A stretch of 64,000 bases of DNA from Bradyrhizobium erythrophlei (GTDB taxonomy: Bacteria; Pseudomonadota; Alphaproteobacteria; Rhizobiales; Xanthobacteraceae): contig NZ_LT670818.1 in NCBI RefSeq assembly GCF_900129505.1, positions 9,085,001 through 9,149,000 on the forward strand, in the 5' to 3' direction. Both the position numbers and the translations under genes were made by a program. The notes under the pieces were generated by a model. The model was not told the origin of the DNA. It worked only from the letters and a program-made list of their open reading frames with translations, and ran no database searches. Positions 62,258-64,000 of this stretch are shown here, piece by piece. Each line of letters starts with the position of its first letter. The stretch's first letter is position 1.

Positions 62258-64000
62258 TCAGAAATGCTTGAGATAGGCCACAAGTGCTTCCTTATCGTCG
62301 GCGGGCAGATCGGTTCCGAAGTAATGGCCGCGATTGACGACATAGTCCGGACACTTGCTCAGTCCGACCAGCGCGTCGACCAATCCGGTATCGCGCACGG
62401 CAGCCTCGGAGTTGGCCTGGGTTTGCGGATCGGCGAGTTCGACGGGCGAGCATTTGCCGCCCATCTTCTTGAAGGCGCTGGCCAACGTCGGCAGCGCCTT
62501 CGCGAGGCGCCAATAATGGCCGACCTGTCCGGGCTCGTCGTGATCGGGCAGCAACTTGGTATTTGTCAGCGCATTGATCGGAAAGTTCTTCGGCAGTGGC
62601 CCGAGCGCAATTCCGCCCCTCTCGTCAATTGCCCAGGGCGCGAGCCAGTGCAGGGAGCCGGACACACGCTGCTCCCATGACGGCATGTAACCCCCTGGGA
62701 CCATCAGGCAGGCTGGCGCGGTCGTGCGATAGACATAGCCGGGCACGGGGATCTGCGTGTGCTTGTCTACGCGTCTCTCCGACGGGTTCAGCATCTGCCG
62801 GATCGACCGATCGAACACCTTCATCCTGTTGGCGACACATGGCAGGTATGGATCGTCATCGCTGGCGGCCGGGCATCGTTCCGCACTCGAGTAGTCATCA
62901 TTGCCGGTGTCTTGAGATGCAGGGGCGCGATAGTTGGAATAGTAACTTGCGTCATCTTCGTGCCCGACCGAGTTGTTCGACAGGAACGGGGCCGTCGACC
63001 AGAGGCTGATCAGCGAGGGCGGGCGAAGATAGCCGCGTCCCTTGCCGAGCGGCCGCAGCGGCATCGACGCGCCCGAGACCGGGTGCTGGACGGTGAGCTC
63101 CTTGACCGGCGGCAGGCTCTTGTATGATGACGACGTGAAATTATCCCAGATGTCACCGGCCAGACCATTGGTAGCGAGTGGCGTGCAGGCGTTGGTCTGT
63201 AACAGGTCGACAGGAACACGGCGCTCGGACGACAGATAATTGCCGTCCAGAAAGACGTCATGGCCGGACTCGTCGCGCGCCGTGACCAGCTTGACCATCT
63301 CCTCCTTGAACGCTTTGGACTGCGTCCATTCCCAATAGCGATCCCAGCACACGCGATAATTGGGCCCGTTCCCGCCCCCTGCGCAGATGCCATCGTCAAT
63401 CCCGGAATTGGCAGGGATTTGCGGAATCCTGCTCGAGTGGCACGCGGCGCAATTTTCGCCGAATACGACCTGGCCGCGTTTGACCTTGTCGGAATCGAAG
63501 GGATCGAGGAACGCCTTGCCGCCGGGCGCGTCCTTCAGATGGTCGGGACGGGCCGTGACGAGGAAGAAGATCGCCATATCCGCCGTCCGGTCTTCCGTCG
63601 CCTGCCAGTAAACCGACTGCTTCTCCGCATCGCTGATCTTGATCGGCGTGATCTTGAGGCCGCCGATGAAGGGACGGAAATGCAGCAGCCATTCCTCGCT
63701 GAACAGACCGATGTTCAAATAGACACGGTTGAGCGCACCCAGGGTGCCCACGGCATCAGAACCATCCTTCAGCACCCGCATGGTGTGCGACGTTCCCCGC
63801 GCGGGATCCCAGAACTGAGCGAGCGCTGCTGTCTGCGGATAGTCCTGCAGCTGCTTGTTATCCAACTCGCCTCCCTTCAGCTGCTCCGCACCGTGCTCCA
63901 GGCTTAATTTCAGACGAGGGATGACACTGTAGACCGCGTTCATGGTCCGCGGATTGTTCAGATAGTCTGTAGAGACCAGCGAAGTGTCCAGGCTTCCGGG
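62258..64000 (-). CDS. MauG/cytochrome-c-peroxidase-like haem protein (5' end outside window)
   Basis: The frame is open to the window end at 64000, so the N-terminus is missing; the visible part has about 580 residues. One haem site, FGENCAACHSSRIPQ, is present, followed by PPSLISLWSTAPFLSNNSVG, a hallmark of the di-haem peroxidase/MauG/RoxA group. A second haem site should be upstream. The size is larger than classic peroxidases and close to RoxA-type enzymes, but the function is open. Co-transcription with the GMC and patatin genes is likely. Confidence 0.85.
   Translation of the reverse strand, partial: PGSLDTSLVSTDYLNNPRTMNAVYSVIPRLKLSLEHGAEQLKGGELDNKQLQDYPQTAALAQFWDPARGTSHTMRVLKDGSDAVGTLGALNRVYLNIGLFSEEWLLHFRPFIGGLKITPIKISDAEKQSVYWQATEDRTADMAIFFLVTARPDHLKDAPGGKAFLDPFDSDKVKRGQVVFGENCAACHSSRIPQIPANSGIDDGICAGGGNGPNYRVCWDRYWEWTQSKAFKEEMVKLVTARDESGHDVFLDGNYLSSERRVPVDLLQTNACTPLATNGLAGDIWDNFTSSSYKSLPPVKELTVQHPVSGASMPLRPLGKGRGYLRPPSLISLWSTAPFLSNNSVGHEDDASYYSNYRAPASQDTGNDDYSSAERCPAASDDDPYLPCVANRMKVFDRSIRQMLNPSERRVDKHTQIPVPGYVYRTTAPACLMVPGGYMPSWEQRVSGSLHWLAPWAIDERGGIALGPLPKNFPINALTNTKLLPDHDEPGQVGHYWRLAKALPTLASAFKKMGGKCSPVELADPQTQANSEAAVRDTGLVDALVGLSKCPDYVVNRGHYFGTDLPADDKEALVAYLKHF

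Noticed and set aside
1..64000. CRISPR array, tRNA, rRNA or intact prophage
   Set aside because: None of the repeats has regular spacer spacing, and no tRNA cloverleaf, rRNA core or phage gene was seen by reading.

Overview
The window reads as chromosomal DNA of a high-GC alphaproteobacterium, most likely Bradyrhizobium or a close relative in the Nitrobacteraceae. This rests on protein styles (ClpS, AroC, FabI, PdxH, GcdH), many small secreted proteins, and several copies of intergenic palindromes of the kind common in that group. The assignment is by recognition, not by a search. No rRNA, tRNA, CRISPR array, intact insertion sequence or replication origin was found.

Layout. 1-16.6 kb is mostly housekeeping: a truncated c-type cytochrome, clpS, a class III nucleotide cyclase, aroC, a histidine phosphatase, fabI, an ECF sigma/anti-sigma pair, a DnaJ-type chaperone, a lipoprotein, pdxH, a short-chain dehydrogenase, a methyltransferase, a CorA transporter, an L,D-transpeptidase, an extensin-like protein and an acyl-CoA ligase. 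16.7-31.3 kb is mixed metabolism and transport: MFS, orphan ABC binding protein, DUF1499-like protein, metallo-hydrolase, gcdH, ribB with a decayed second domain, aminotransferase, EamA transporter, aldo/keto reductase, PhoD phosphatase and small secreted or membrane proteins.

31.7-39.6 kb holds a six-gene membrane complex related to hydrogenase-4 and complex I (hyfB-C-E-F-G-I order). The large subunit has lost the cysteines that would bind nickel and iron, while the small subunit keeps its iron-sulfur cysteines. This fits the energy-converting-hydrogenase-related (Ehr) class. Two paralogous small Xre-type regulators flank it, with matching CATC/GATG dyads upstream of the two flanking transcription units.

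41.7-48.5 kb is an amide-utilisation cluster: a periplasmic binding protein, a fused permease-ATPase, a formamidase, a protein that joins an AraC-type regulator to a second formamidase, and a RidA-family protein. An exact sigma-54 promoter consensus lies just upstream of the AraC-formamidase gene, pointing to control by nitrogen supply.

48.6-57.9 kb is accessory: small secreted proteins, a carboxylesterase, an outer-membrane porin-like protein, a thiolase, a stand-alone methyltransferase and two gene remnants (a short-chain dehydrogenase C-terminus and an enolase-superfamily C-terminus). The stretch looks like a partly eroded catabolic island. 57.9-64 kb is a three-gene minus-strand run: a MauG/peroxidase-like cytochrome c (cut by the window end), a GMC flavoprotein oxidoreductase and a membrane-anchored patatin-like lipase.
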